This document shows, in pieces, positions 18,400-26,117 of a DNA stretch of 64,000 nt. How positions within the stretch are numbered: position 1 is the stretch's first letter; the number at the start of each line of letters is the position of its first letter. Source of the DNA: Geovibrio ferrireducens (lineage in GTDB: Bacteria > Chrysiogenota > Deferribacteres > Deferribacterales > Geovibrionaceae). The stretch spans positions 1 through 64,000 of the forward strand of contig NZ_JAJAPB010000002.1 in NCBI RefSeq assembly GCF_026226615.1, in the 5' to 3' direction. The notes under the pieces were generated by a model. It saw nothing but the letters and a program-made list of their open reading frames with translations, made no database searches and was not told where the DNA came from. Both the position numbers and the translations under genes were made by a program.

Positions 18400-18432
18400 A
18401 AAGGCCTCCGCAGCAGGTGTTCTGCGGAAGCC
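18398..18432 (-). terminator. Terminator-like hairpin at the end of CRISPR array 1
   Basis: GGCCTCCGCAG (18403-18413) and CTGCGGAAGCC (18422-18432) form a stem with two mismatches and an 8-nt loop. On the minus strand the hairpin is followed by five T (18398-18402). It is placed to end pre-crRNA transcribed leftward from array 1, and it abuts the stop codon of the ModE-like gene on the other strand. Confidence 0.6.
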
Positions 18433-18496
18433 GCATGTTGTTTTCAGTGGTTTCCTGTCTCAGGATTCAGGAATTTTTCAGATATATCTTCTTTAC

Positions 18497-18946
18497 CTTC
18501 TAGGCTGCCTGTGCGGCAGTGAACATGTACGAGTGGGCGCTCTTCGCTACCGACATTTTCTAAGCTGCCTGTACGGCAGTGAACCAAGGACCCACTTCTC
18601 GACAATCAAATACAATTTTCTAAGCTGCCTGTGCGGCAGTGAACCGGCTCAATCCCCATCGCCCGAAGCAGCTTGTATTTCTAAGCTGCCTGTGCGGCAG
18701 TGAACATTAGGCACAACCACAAAACCGCATTTATCAGTTTCTAAGCTGCCTGTGCGGCAGTGAACGTTTCTCCTGCGCCTTCGGGTCCGTGTGTTGATTT
18801 CTAAGCTGCCTGTGCGGCAGTGAACTCTTTCCGCAAGAGTCAGATTCATATGCCTGAGTTTCTAAGCTGCCTGTGCGGCAGTGAACAGCGGTCATTGACG
18901 CTTTCAGGCATCGGATTATTTCTAAGCTGCCTGTGCGGCAGTGAAC
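18497..18946 (-). CRISPR. CRISPR array 1, type I-F repeats, 8 repeats and 7 spacers
   Basis: There are eight 28-nt repeats starting at 18497, 18557, 18617, 18678, 18738, 18798, 18859 and 18919, with spacers of 32-33 nt. On the minus strand the repeat begins GTTCACTGCC, has arms CTGCC/GGCAG and ends CTTAGAAA, like known I-F repeats whose hairpin is cut by Cas6f. Seven repeats have the loop GCACA; the one at 18557 has GTACA. The leftmost repeat has two mismatches, which marks the old (trailer) end. The leader is on the right, and transcription is leftward. Confidence 0.96.
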
Positions 18947-19077
18947 CGTAGACAGAATAGCAAAAAATTTTATCTATAAACAAGAAGCAAATTTTCAGCA
19001 TAAAAAACCCTTTTATTCAGTCCTTTTTGAAACAACTGGTATAAAAGGGTTTTTAATTTTGCTAAAAAAAAGGGTCA
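18947..19077 (-). promoter_or_regulatory. Leader of CRISPR array 1
   Basis: An AT-rich stretch lies between the newest repeat and the 3' end of cas6f. It holds AAAACCCTTTT at 19004, AAAGGG at 19044 and AAAAAAAGGGTCA at 19065, which lie 58, 98 and 119 bp from the last repeat base. The leader of array 2 has the same motifs at the same distances. On the minus strand the outer motif reads TGACCCTTTTTTT. The outer motif overlaps the cas6f stop codon. Confidence 0.75.
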
Positions 19078-19572
19078 AAACCAGGGAACAGTAGAAACAG
19101 AGCTTAGCCCGTATGTGCTGAACCCTTTTCCGGCTCCCGCGCCTGCTGCCTCTTCATGGCGGATGTAGAGGCGGAATTTCTGCCCGGTGCTTTTACTGTT
19201 CAGAGTTATAAAAGGCAGATCAAGCATCTTCGCTTTTGAGTCCGGAACCTTTAGCTTTGCTTCTTCTTCACTCATGCCAAACTTCCTGATGCTGCGTCTG
19301 CGGAGCCTTTCCGGGCTGCTTTTTGCCTGTACCCTGCTTACTATGCAATAGGCAGCATTATCCGGAACCTGGCGGATGCGCCCTATATCCGCATAGTCGG
19401 CCATGCGCCCCATAGCCTGATGCGAAATGACGCTCTCTAAAGACTCTTTTTCTCCGTGCAGCCGCATAACTTTGCCAAGGTTTTTCTGTCCGTTTTTTAC
19501 ATCGGGAAAACTTATGCCTACATCCCCTCTTGCCTGTTCAGCAAGAACAAGATGCAGCTTCTCAAAGAGCAT
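19075..19572 (-). CDS. cas6f: Canonical I-F1-type Cas6f (Csy4), N-terminally truncated
   Basis: This protein strongly resembles Csy4 of canonical type I-F systems, the endoribonuclease that cuts CRISPR repeats. It has the catalytic histidine in LFEKLHLVL (H7 here, equivalent to H29), VGISFPD, the arginine-rich helix SRVQAKSSPERLRRRSIRK, LPFITLNSKSTGQ and the C-terminal VPWF. It has 165 residues and lacks the first 22 or so (strand 1, HYIE...). Upstream in frame, codons VILN precede the Met and are then interrupted by TAG, so the 5' end is lost and no good ribosome site is visible. Its G+C is high (33 of 60 bases in 19141-19200), unlike the AT-rich cas genes beside it. It is probably a remnant, perhaps still foldable. 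Confidence 0.8.
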   Translation of the reverse strand: MLFEKLHLVLAEQARGDVGISFPDVKNGQKNLGKVMRLHGEKESLESVISHQAMGRMADYADIGRIRQVPDNAAYCIVSRVQAKSSPERLRRRSIRKFGMSEEEAKLKVPDSKAKMLDLPFITLNSKSTGQKFRLYIRHEEAAGAGAGKGFSTYGLSSVSTVPWF

Positions 19573-19629
19573 ATTCAGTATAACCTAATGCCAATCCTGT
19601 TTCTCCATAAAAAACGGCCGTTTGCTATG

Positions 19630-20181
19630 TTAAAACCAAGGAATAGTTGCGGTATTGCTAAGCCCAAAAAAGTCGAAACTGCCAAATGAAGGTTCAGTTT
19701 TTAACTCGCCAAAATTAATGTATCTGCGATGCTTATGCCCGTTTGAGACACTATCTAACTCAAGATATGGAAGCTCCAAACCCTTTGAAAACATTTTAGC
19801 TTTATAATTCTTTATGTCTTCTTCAGATATCGAGCCCCTATTTATTAGCCTACGAAGCTTTGACATGCTCATTGTAGGCTGTACTCTTGAGACAACTCTA
19901 TACATAACGCTTTCAGGGACAGGGTTTATCTCTGAGATAAGGCAATCTAGCTTCAATTTATCAAGCCATTCTCCATCCTCAAATTTTTTAAGCTCGCCTG
20001 CATTTCCATGTATACGAATAGTGTTCCCAAGCTTTACTTGATAATGAGGAAAGCTAACCCCGATTTCAGAACTCTTCATGTCATAAAGTTGTTTATGTAA
20101 GCATGTGTATGTTTTATTAAGCAAACAGTTTTCAGGTATATCTTTATTTGGAAGTAGCGTAACTTCAATATAATGCTTCAT
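19630..20181 (-). CDS. cas6f: Cas6f of the I-F2 (I-Fv) module
   Basis: This 183-residue full-length Cas6f begins MKHYIEVTLLPNKDIPENC. It has a histidine at exactly position 29 (CLHKQL), GVSFPHY, a diverged arginine/lysine helix (SRVQPTMSMSKLRRLINRG) and the C-terminal IPWF. It should cleave the repeat hairpin and stay bound to the crRNA 3' stem. AGAGG precedes the ATG, and cas5fv ends 11 bp upstream. It is AT-rich like cas3, cas7fv and cas5fv and clearly different from the second Cas6f at 19075-19572, so the locus has two Cas6f versions. Confidence 0.85.
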   Translation of the reverse strand: MKHYIEVTLLPNKDIPENCLLNKTYTCLHKQLYDMKSSEIGVSFPHYQVKLGNTIRIHGNAGELKKFEDGEWLDKLKLDCLISEINPVPESVMYRVVSRVQPTMSMSKLRRLINRGSISEEDIKNYKAKMFSKGLELPYLELDSVSNGHKHRRYINFGELKTEPSFGSFDFFGLSNTATIPWF

Positions 20182-20192
20182 ATTTTTTACCT

Positions 20193-21203
20193 CTAACGAA
20201 TTTTTGAAACATATGCTAATCCCTTCTTGCCAAGGTAAAAACTTGAAACACCCGCATGGTCTATAAGAGTGGATAACTCCTGCGCTCTCTCAGAACTTAC
20301 ATCAATATTGATGGTAAGACTCCCGCATGCTTTCCTCAGCGTATAAACAACCTCCCCCTCCCCTTTCAATCTCTCTTTTGCCATGTAGGGGTTGCCCCAC
20401 ACTTTTTTTTGCTCACATTTTGCATGGAATTTCATAAAATCTTTTTTCGTCAGCATCATTTTTGATATTCCGCTGATACAATTCTTTTTAGACAGGGCAC
20501 TTGAAATGTCATATTTAGTTTTTAGACGTTCAAGTTGAAGATAAAGTGCAGAGCAATAAAGGTTTAAAGGTTTTAAATTGCCTTTAGAATCAGCATATTC
20601 AACATCCTTAAAGCAGTTCTTCAATACATTAACGGCCAATGCGGCTAAACCTTCATTTTTGACACTTTTTTCTTTGTTTAACTTTTCAAGTCTTTCAACA
20701 ACTGAAATAGGATTCGGCTCTAAAGAAATATCTCCGGTAATATTTTCAATAATAAATCTGCATAATTCTTCGAAGTTTAAATATATTATTCCCCAGAGTT
20801 CTCCGGAATAGTCAGAGTTAAAAATTGGTGAATCTGTTTTGATAATACCGGAAAAAGCATTTTGGTCTGTGTTGCCGCTCATATTTCGGAGATATACGAC
20901 TTCGTTTGTAATTTTGGCTTCATCCGTGAATGTCACCTTATCTTCAATATCTTTAAAGTAATATTTACCATATTTCTCCTCATTTCTTGATTGATACAGT
21001 TTTTTCTGATCTCCAATAAGACGGCAGAGTATTCCCATAACCGTATCGTGGGTAACATCTCGCCTAAGATAGTTTTCTTTCTTTTTTTTCATACTCTGTA
21101 TAGAACCCACATAACTGCGGTCGTCCTTGGGCAAGGGTTCGTTATTGCTTCCGTCAAGAAATGAATTTCGCCATGATGATTCATATTGAATGAAAATCCG
21201 CAT
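20193..21203 (-). CDS. cas5fv: Cas5fv-like Cascade subunit of type I-F2
   Basis: This 336-residue protein resembles the Cas5fv subunit of the minimal I-F variant interference complex, which caps the crRNA 5' handle and takes over PAM recognition because Cas8f (Csy1) is absent. Support includes its position between cas7fv and cas6f, the size, the N-terminus MRIFIQYESSWRNSFLDG and the C-terminal block SSFYLGKKGLAYVSKI. Lysine-rich stretches fit RNA and DNA binding. AGGTG lies before the ATG, 8 bp after cas7fv. The identification rests on remembered family features and gene order. A search against Shewanella-type I-Fv proteins would settle it. Confidence 0.75.
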   Translation of the reverse strand: MRIFIQYESSWRNSFLDGSNNEPLPKDDRSYVGSIQSMKKKKENYLRRDVTHDTVMGILCRLIGDQKKLYQSRNEEKYGKYYFKDIEDKVTFTDEAKITNEVVYLRNMSGNTDQNAFSGIIKTDSPIFNSDYSGELWGIIYLNFEELCRFIIENITGDISLEPNPISVVERLEKLNKEKSVKNEGLAALAVNVLKNCFKDVEYADSKGNLKPLNLYCSALYLQLERLKTKYDISSALSKKNCISGISKMMLTKKDFMKFHAKCEQKKVWGNPYMAKERLKGEGEVVYTLRKACGSLTINIDVSSERAQELSTLIDHAGVSSFYLGKKGLAYVSKIR

Positions 21204-21211
21204 GAGTTCAC

Positions 21212-22156
21212 CTATTTCTTATAAAAATAAACAGCATAAGCAGATTCCGGCTTTTCTGAAATTAGACTCTCATCATGCTTGATACGCATCATTTTGTTGC
21301 TGTCGTTGTAGTCCACCAGAACAGAGTCGACAAACATATAAGATTTTGCCTGTCTGATGGATAAATCTTTGATTTTGCTGATAGTAAATTCAATTAAGCA
21401 TTGTATGGCTATATCGTCTAAAAGAATTCCAGCCTCACCTTCTTCAAATATTGTTCCTCTTCTTACGTAGTTAGAGTGAAATTCTGCTTTAGGACTCAAA
21501 TCAGGGTTAATTGACTTTATATATTGCTGGACTTCTGCTGCAACCTTTGCCCCATCATGATCTTCTATTTTCATTGCAGCACGATCAAACTTTGCATCTA
21601 AAGAAATAAACTGTAACTGTTCTATACTGATTGAACCGTATGAAATATATTTTGTATCGCCGAATGTTGTCTTTGAAAAAAAGGATGAACTGTCTCTGGT
21701 ACCTGCTTGTCCAAATTGTTCAAAATTACCGTTACCGAGCTGATCAACAAAATCTTCCAGAAGAAGGGGACTGGTTCGCTTGTTCTGTGATTTAGGTACA
21801 ACATACCCTCTTATTAAACCTGTTGCAGATGCAATAACTTTTTTCATGCCCTTATCTGATGCATAGTGGATATCAAATGCCTGCTCCCTAAATAAATGGT
21901 GACGAATACAATTCTGACTTATATAGAGGGGGGTGTCCTTGAAGTTAATATCTGTTGATTCTTTTTTATACTTATATCCATTATCTTTAACTTTTCCTGT
22001 CAGATTAGAATAACCGCGCAATTTAGGCAAAGTGTGATTTTCAACAGTTTTGCCATCTTCACCAGTAAGTACTGTGGGGCCGTTCCAATTAACAACGCCG
22101 TGACCGAGTGCTTCGATTTTGAAATCAACACTTTTAATTCCTGTGATTTTTTCCAT
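21212..22156 (-). CDS. cas7fv: Cas7fv-like backbone subunit of type I-F2
   Basis: This 314-residue protein has the size and features of Cas7fv, the repeated subunit that coats the crRNA spacer: [24 protein letters not shown] at the N-terminus, [20 protein letters not shown] and [22 protein letters not shown]. It lies between cas3 and cas5fv, as in known I-F variant loci. The frame opens at a GTG (22174), but AAGGAG precedes the ATG at 22156. That ATG begins two bases after the cas3 stop, so translation is coupled. No Csy1 or Csy2 gene exists in the locus, consistent with a minimal I-F2 complex. Confidence 0.78.
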   Translation of the reverse strand: MEKITGIKSVDFKIEALGHGVVNWNGPTVLTGEDGKTVENHTLPKLRGYSNLTGKVKDNGYKYKKESTDINFKDTPLYISQNCIRHHLFREQAFDIHYASDKGMKKVIASATGLIRGYVVPKSQNKRTSPLLLEDFVDQLGNGNFEQFGQAGTRDSSSFFSKTTFGDTKYISYGSISIEQLQFISLDAKFDRAAMKIEDHDGAKVAAEVQQYIKSINPDLSPKAEFHSNYVRRGTIFEEGEAGILLDDIAIQCLIEFTISKIKDLSIRQAKSYMFVDSVLVDYNDSNKMMRIKHDESLISEKPESAYAVYFYKK

Positions 22157-22157
22157 A

Positions 22158-24755
22158 CTAATCTCCTTTTCCACTAATTTTACTGATATCTAAATAGCCA
22201 ACAGGCTGAGTATCAGACATGACATAATAAATTGAATTAGGATGCGGTGCTGAATTTATTTTGTTAAGATCTTCTGGTGTATAACTAAGATAGATGGGTT
22301 CAGTTTGTTTTCTGGCATTATTAAGTAACGAATTATCGTTATATGATTTCTTTGTTCCTTTGATATTATGGTGTTTTTTTGCCATAAAAGTTAAAAGATT
22401 TTTCCTGCTGTCTCCATTTCCACATATAACATGCATAGGAGCTGTGAGGAAATCAGCGTTGTCTTCTTCACTTACAGCGTAGTCATTTTTATACTCTATA
22501 CTCTGTAAAGAAGCCGCAGAACAAACTGCCATTTGTACAAACCTGTTTTCTCCTCTTAAAGAGTACTTTTTAATTTTTATTTTCACTTTTTTTGTTTCAG
22601 GAAAAGAAACAGGATCGAGAATTTTTGTATTAATGAGCTCAATACCTGTATTAAAAGACATAAGCAAATCTTCCTGAATAATTTCGTTTGAACTTTTATC
22701 TTGATAGAATTCGTTGTATATTTCGTATAATTCTTTGATAGTGACAGACTTATTAGTAATTCTATTTTTGATAAACTGATACCATCGTACAGCAGAACCA
22801 AAACAATTCTGTGAATTCAGAAAACGAGCGCATCTACTCTTTTGTCCTCCTTTTAAAATGCCTTCCGGGGCTGCATAGATGTAGATATTTTCTGCTGTAC
22901 TTTCACCGAATCTATCTAACCTGCCTAATCTTTGCAGAAAATTTTCAGCAGTTGTGAATTCTGAAATCATTGCAGAACAGCTTATGTTTAGTGATGCCTG
23001 AATTATCGGTCCACTACGCACAACATCATATTTCTTCGTACCGCCATAACAAAAATTTTGATATACCTTATCAAATAGGTTATCTCTATCCTTTTTCAGA
23101 AATTTTGAATGAAGAAGAAGAGAATTCTCATTTTTATGATTCATAATGAAACTGATTTGAGCCGTTGTTGCGGTGTTGCTGATAACGAAGGTATCTTTTA
23201 ATGGTTTGCTATAAAATGGGTTTAAATCATCATGCGCGCTTTCATCGTATTCAACAAATTGAATACGGTATGGGTTTGAGTTAAAACTCTCTATTCCTAT
23301 TACGTCTTCACAATCTATATCCAGAACATCTTTAACAAAAAGATAGTGAGGGGTTGCAGAAACTAGAAGCGTATGAGCATATTTCCCTTTGAGTTTTTTA
23401 CATTCAATCAACTCCATAAAAAGAAGATTAATTCCTGGAAGATTAATAAGTTCATGAAATTCATCAAAAATAACATGAGAATTCATAAATTGATTCAGAC
23501 TGGTTACGTGATTATGAGTTGTTATAGTGTTAATTATTTGGTCAACTGTGGTTATAACAATATCACCTGAAAACTGTTCAGAATGTTCTATCTGCTGTTT
23601 CTTTCCGTTTTTAATTAAGTACTTGAATTCTCCAGTATTAATTTCGATAGAAATTCCTGGAAGATAATCATTTGACGATAAGTCATTTAACAGACCCATA
23701 CAAACATGAATTCGCGGGCAAACCCATACTATTTTATCGGCATTTGTTAATTTCGCCCACTCTAACGCAATCTTCGTTTTTCCACACCCGGCAGGACCAT
23801 TCAGTACTGAAATATTTCCAGATAATGAAAGTTTTCCTGCGGCTTCGGACTGCAAAACGTTCCTATTGTTAAAAGGATATCTTGCCTCAAACCCTTTGAT
23901 ACAATTTTCTATATGTTCTCTAATATTTGACTTATGGCTAAATATATTTTCAACTAATTTATGCAAAGATTTATTTTTGATAAACCAGCTTAGTTCCTCA
24001 TTCTTAAGAGCAGAAACTATTCTGTCTGCTGAAATTACAGAAGACCGTATAAGACTATTTTTTGCATTTTTGAGAATCGTGCGTCTATAATCTAAAAAGG
24101 ATGATCTTTTACTGTATTGCTTATATTCAGGAAGCTTCATACCATCTAAAGATGCAAAAGGAACTTTATCTTGTGTTCTGTGGAAATCAGGTAATCTATT
24201 TGGATATCCGTAATCGTCTGCTATTGAATTCACATTATCAACAATATCAGATGATAAAATAAACAAATTATTTAGTTCATTTTCTCCTATATTTTTCAAT
24301 AGCATACTAAAGATTGTTGCTGCATCCTGAAAATCAGCCTTTCTTATGGGTTTTGCGTGGTGCCAGAATATAGCATGCTTTATTCGTTCAAGATTTTCTT
24401 GGTTAATTTTGTCAGAACGAGCCTGAAGTACAAAAAGCAAAAATGATATTTCGTTATGTCTCGGATGTTTTTCAAAAAGAGATTGTTTGTTTATGTGCTC
24501 CCCATCTTCCGGTATTTCCAAAAAACTCTTCGACAAATTATCAGAAACCCATTTGGAGTATACAGGTTCAACTTTTCCAATATCGTGGAGTGCTCCTCCG
24601 TAATATGTTGATTCGCATAGTTTTTCATCTTCCGGGACAGAAACAGATATAATTTTGGATGCAATATAGCCAACAGCAAAAAGATGCTCAGCTAAATCCT
24701 GTTTATTTGTATTTGCGTACATTCTGTTATTGGAATTATTTCTTATAGGTGACAT
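22158..24755 (-). CDS. cas3: Cas3 HD nuclease-helicase lacking the fused Cas2 domain
   Basis: This 865-residue protein has an N-terminal HD nuclease ([22 protein letters not shown], then [12 protein letters not shown]) and a superfamily 2 helicase with Walker [12 protein letters not shown] (about 327), [10 protein letters not shown] and DEFHEL in place of DEAH. The motif [12 protein letters not shown] lies in the second helicase half. Cas3 degrades the DNA strand displaced by Cascade. In known I-F systems a Cas2 domain of about 100 residues precedes the HD domain. Here the HD histidine appears near residue 24, so Cas2 is missing. The ATG is 24 bp from the stop of the broken cas1. The gene is very AT-rich (14 G/C of 60 in 22321-22380). 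Confidence 0.88.
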   Translation of the reverse strand: MSPIRNNSNNRMYANTNKQDLAEHLFAVGYIASKIISVSVPEDEKLCESTYYGGALHDIGKVEPVYSKWVSDNLSKSFLEIPEDGEHINKQSLFEKHPRHNEISFLLFVLQARSDKINQENLERIKHAIFWHHAKPIRKADFQDAATIFSMLLKNIGENELNNLFILSSDIVDNVNSIADDYGYPNRLPDFHRTQDKVPFASLDGMKLPEYKQYSKRSSFLDYRRTILKNAKNSLIRSSVISADRIVSALKNEELSWFIKNKSLHKLVENIFSHKSNIREHIENCIKGFEARYPFNNRNVLQSEAAGKLSLSGNISVLNGPAGCGKTKIALEWAKLTNADKIVWVCPRIHVCMGLLNDLSSNDYLPGISIEINTGEFKYLIKNGKKQQIEHSEQFSGDIVITTVDQIINTITTHNHVTSLNQFMNSHVIFDEFHELINLPGINLLFMELIECKKLKGKYAHTLLVSATPHYLFVKDVLDIDCEDVIGIESFNSNPYRIQFVEYDESAHDDLNPFYSKPLKDTFVISNTATTAQISFIMNHKNENSLLLHSKFLKKDRDNLFDKVYQNFCYGGTKKYDVVRSGPIIQASLNISCSAMISEFTTAENFLQRLGRLDRFGESTAENIYIYAAPEGILKGGQKSRCARFLNSQNCFGSAVRWYQFIKNRITNKSVTIKELYEIYNEFYQDKSSNEIIQEDLLMSFNTGIELINTKILDPVSFPETKKVKIKIKKYSLRGENRFVQMAVCSAASLQSIEYKNDYAVSEEDNADFLTAPMHVICGNGDSRKNLLTFMAKKHHNIKGTKKSYNDNSLLNNARKQTEPIYLSYTPEDLNKINSAPHPNSIYYVMSDTQPVGYLDISKISGKGD

Positions 24756-24779
24756 ATCAATATTTCCATTCTATTTTCA

Positions 24780-25319
24780 TTATACATTCTGCACATTTGA
24801 AATCTGTCCCAGAGCCCGTTTCAGCATGGTTTCATTAATATCAAATCTTTTTTCGTCAAAAAACCTGCTGTTAATCCATTTTTTACCTATCAAACCGATA
24901 CGTGCTGTCTGGAACATTTTTGCTGCCTCAAGCCGCAGGGTATCATCAAACCAGAACTTAGCCCAAGCCTGTAAGTACTCTGTGGGGCGGTATTCAGACT
25001 GCGGAGAAAACCACACAATGTCCGTGTTCATTTCCATCGCGCTGAAAAGAGGTGTTCCGCCGCCGCCACAAAAGCCAACCATTACCCCGGCTTTGGAAAG
25101 CTCACGCACAGCAGCCTGTGTCAGCGATGTGCCGGAGCCGAGAAGAATCACAGTTGTATTGGCAATGGGAATATTGTAGTAATGCGATTCCTTGCCCTTC
25201 TCCACCACATACTCGACCCGTCCGCCGTTTACAAGAACGCGGCAGTGTTCCAGATAGTAGAGATTTGCCCGCTTTGAAATAAGAATTGTTTTCATTTCAG
25301 AAGGAGTAAAAGTCTTCAC
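24780..25319 (-). pseudogene. cas1: cas1 of type I-F, truncated to its N-terminal half
   Basis: The 179 residues align well with the first half of type I-F Cas1 (PSEMKTILISKRANLYYLEHCR, NGGRVEYVV, IPIANTTVILLGSGTSLTQAA, VGFCGGGGTPLFSA, PQSEYRPTEYLQAW). The frame then ends after ISNVQNV. Normal I-F Cas1 is about 320 residues, and the missing C-terminal domain holds the metal-binding Glu, His and Asp needed for spacer integration, so it cannot be catalytic. Translation would start at GTG 25319, with AAGGA upstream. G+C is normal for the genome (37 of 60 in 25081-25140), unlike cas3 immediately downstream. A junction therefore lies near 24756-24800. Confidence 0.88.
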
Positions 25320-25345
25320 AGATCTATCCTTAATGCTTTTTGGAT

Positions 25346-25354
25346 ATTATAGCA
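25346..25354 (-). promoter_or_regulatory. Extended -10 promoter of the cas operon
   Basis: On the minus strand ATGCTATAAT gives a TATAAT (25346-25351) with the extended TGn motif. It lies about 27 bp before the cas1 GTG. No good -35 hexamer was seen at standard spacing. Confidence 0.55.
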
Positions 25355-25442
25355 TATCTGCAAAAAAGTTTGCTTTTCGTTATTCACTATTTGTCTTTGA
25401 GGCGGTGAACAAAAAAAAAATCAAAAACATTCCATAATCAGG

Positions 25443-25478
25443 TTGAAAAATCCTGTATACCTTATATTGTATATACAA
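25443..25478 (+). promoter_or_regulatory. vapBC promoter with overlapping palindromic operator
   Basis: TTGAAA (25443-25448) with TATTGT 16 bp downstream can serve as the promoter. The perfect palindrome TTGTATATACAA (25467-25478) overlaps the -10 and is a likely site for autorepression by the VapB AbrB-type domain. AGAGGTG follows before the vapB ATG. Confidence 0.55.
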
Positions 25479-25488
25479 GAGGTGCGTC

Positions 25489-25716
25489 ATGAGCTATGCA
25501 AAGGTTTTTAAAAGCGGAAACAGTCAGGCTGTGCGGCTTCCAAAGGAATACAGTTTTGATGTTGAGAAAGTTCGTATAAAGAAAATAGGCAGCATGATCA
25601 TTCTGGTGCCAGAAGGCGATGTCTGGGAAAATTTCAGGCTCTCTCTTGATATGTTTGACAGCTCATTTATGAGTGAGAGAAACCAGCCTGAAATTCAGGA
25701 AAGAGAGGTCTTTTAA
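25489..25716 (+). CDS. vapB: VapB/VagC-type antitoxin
   Basis: This 75-residue protein has a SpoVT/AbrB swapped-hairpin DNA-binding domain at the N-terminus (AKVFKSGNSQAVRLPKEYSF, the VagC signature). The C-terminal tail (about 50-75) would wrap the toxin. It should neutralise VapC and repress its own promoter, where a TTGTATATACAA palindrome is present. A strong AGAGG ribosome site precedes the ATG. The stop overlaps the vapC start, as in most vapBC operons. The pair lies between the cas operon and CRISPR array 2. Confidence 0.88.
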   Translation: MSYAKVFKSGNSQAVRLPKEYSFDVEKVRIKKIGSMIILVPEGDVWENFRLSLDMFDSSFMSERNQPEIQEREVF

Positions 25717-26117
25717 TGTACATGCTGGATACGAACATCTGCATTTATATCATTAAGCAGAAGCCTATGGAAATTGTTGATAAGTTTCAGTCATTCCCTC
25801 TGGGTTCAATCGGCATTTCCGTTATAACCCTTGCTGAACTTGAATACGGTGTAAGTAAAAGTCAGAGCATTCAAAAAAACAGAGACGCCTTAGCACTGTT
25901 TGTGACGCCGCTTGAGATTCTGGATTTTGACAATGCAGCAGCGGCTGTTTATGGAGAAATACGAGCCGAACTTGAAAAAAAAGGAAATATCATAGGTTCA
26001 ATGGATATGCTCATAGCCGCTCATGCAGTTTCAGTTAATGCAACTTTGGTAACAAATAACACAAAGGAATTTGAGAGAATAAAAAAACTGAAACTCGAAA
26101 ACTGGGCGCAGAAATAG
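25716..26117 (+). CDS. vapC: VapC PIN-domain ribonuclease toxin
   Basis: This 133-residue PIN-domain protein has the acidic active-site residues in MYMLDTNICIYI (D5), VITLAELEYG (Glu about 43) and GSMDMLIAAHA (Asp about 98), and ends with the usual TLVTNNTKEFERI. VapC toxins cleave tRNA or rRNA when the antitoxin is lost. The last codon and TAG stop (26115-26117) run directly into the oldest repeat of CRISPR array 2, overlapping the recognisable repeat by two bases. Pre-crRNA read-through would be antisense to this gene. Confidence 0.9.
   Translation: MYMLDTNICIYIIKQKPMEIVDKFQSFPLGSIGISVITLAELEYGVSKSQSIQKNRDALALFVTPLEILDFDNAAAAVYGEIRAELEKKGNIIGSMDMLIAAHAVSVNATLVTNNTKEFERIKKLKLENWAQK

Noticed and set aside
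19612-19623. AAACGGCCGTTT between the two cas6f genes as a terminator
   Set aside because: It is a palindrome without a loop, and its T run is part of the stem. It may simply lie at the recombination junction.
25395-25412. GAGGCGGTGAAC upstream of vapB as a stray CRISPR repeat
   Set aside because: Only about ten bases resemble the repeat end, and no hairpin arms are present.
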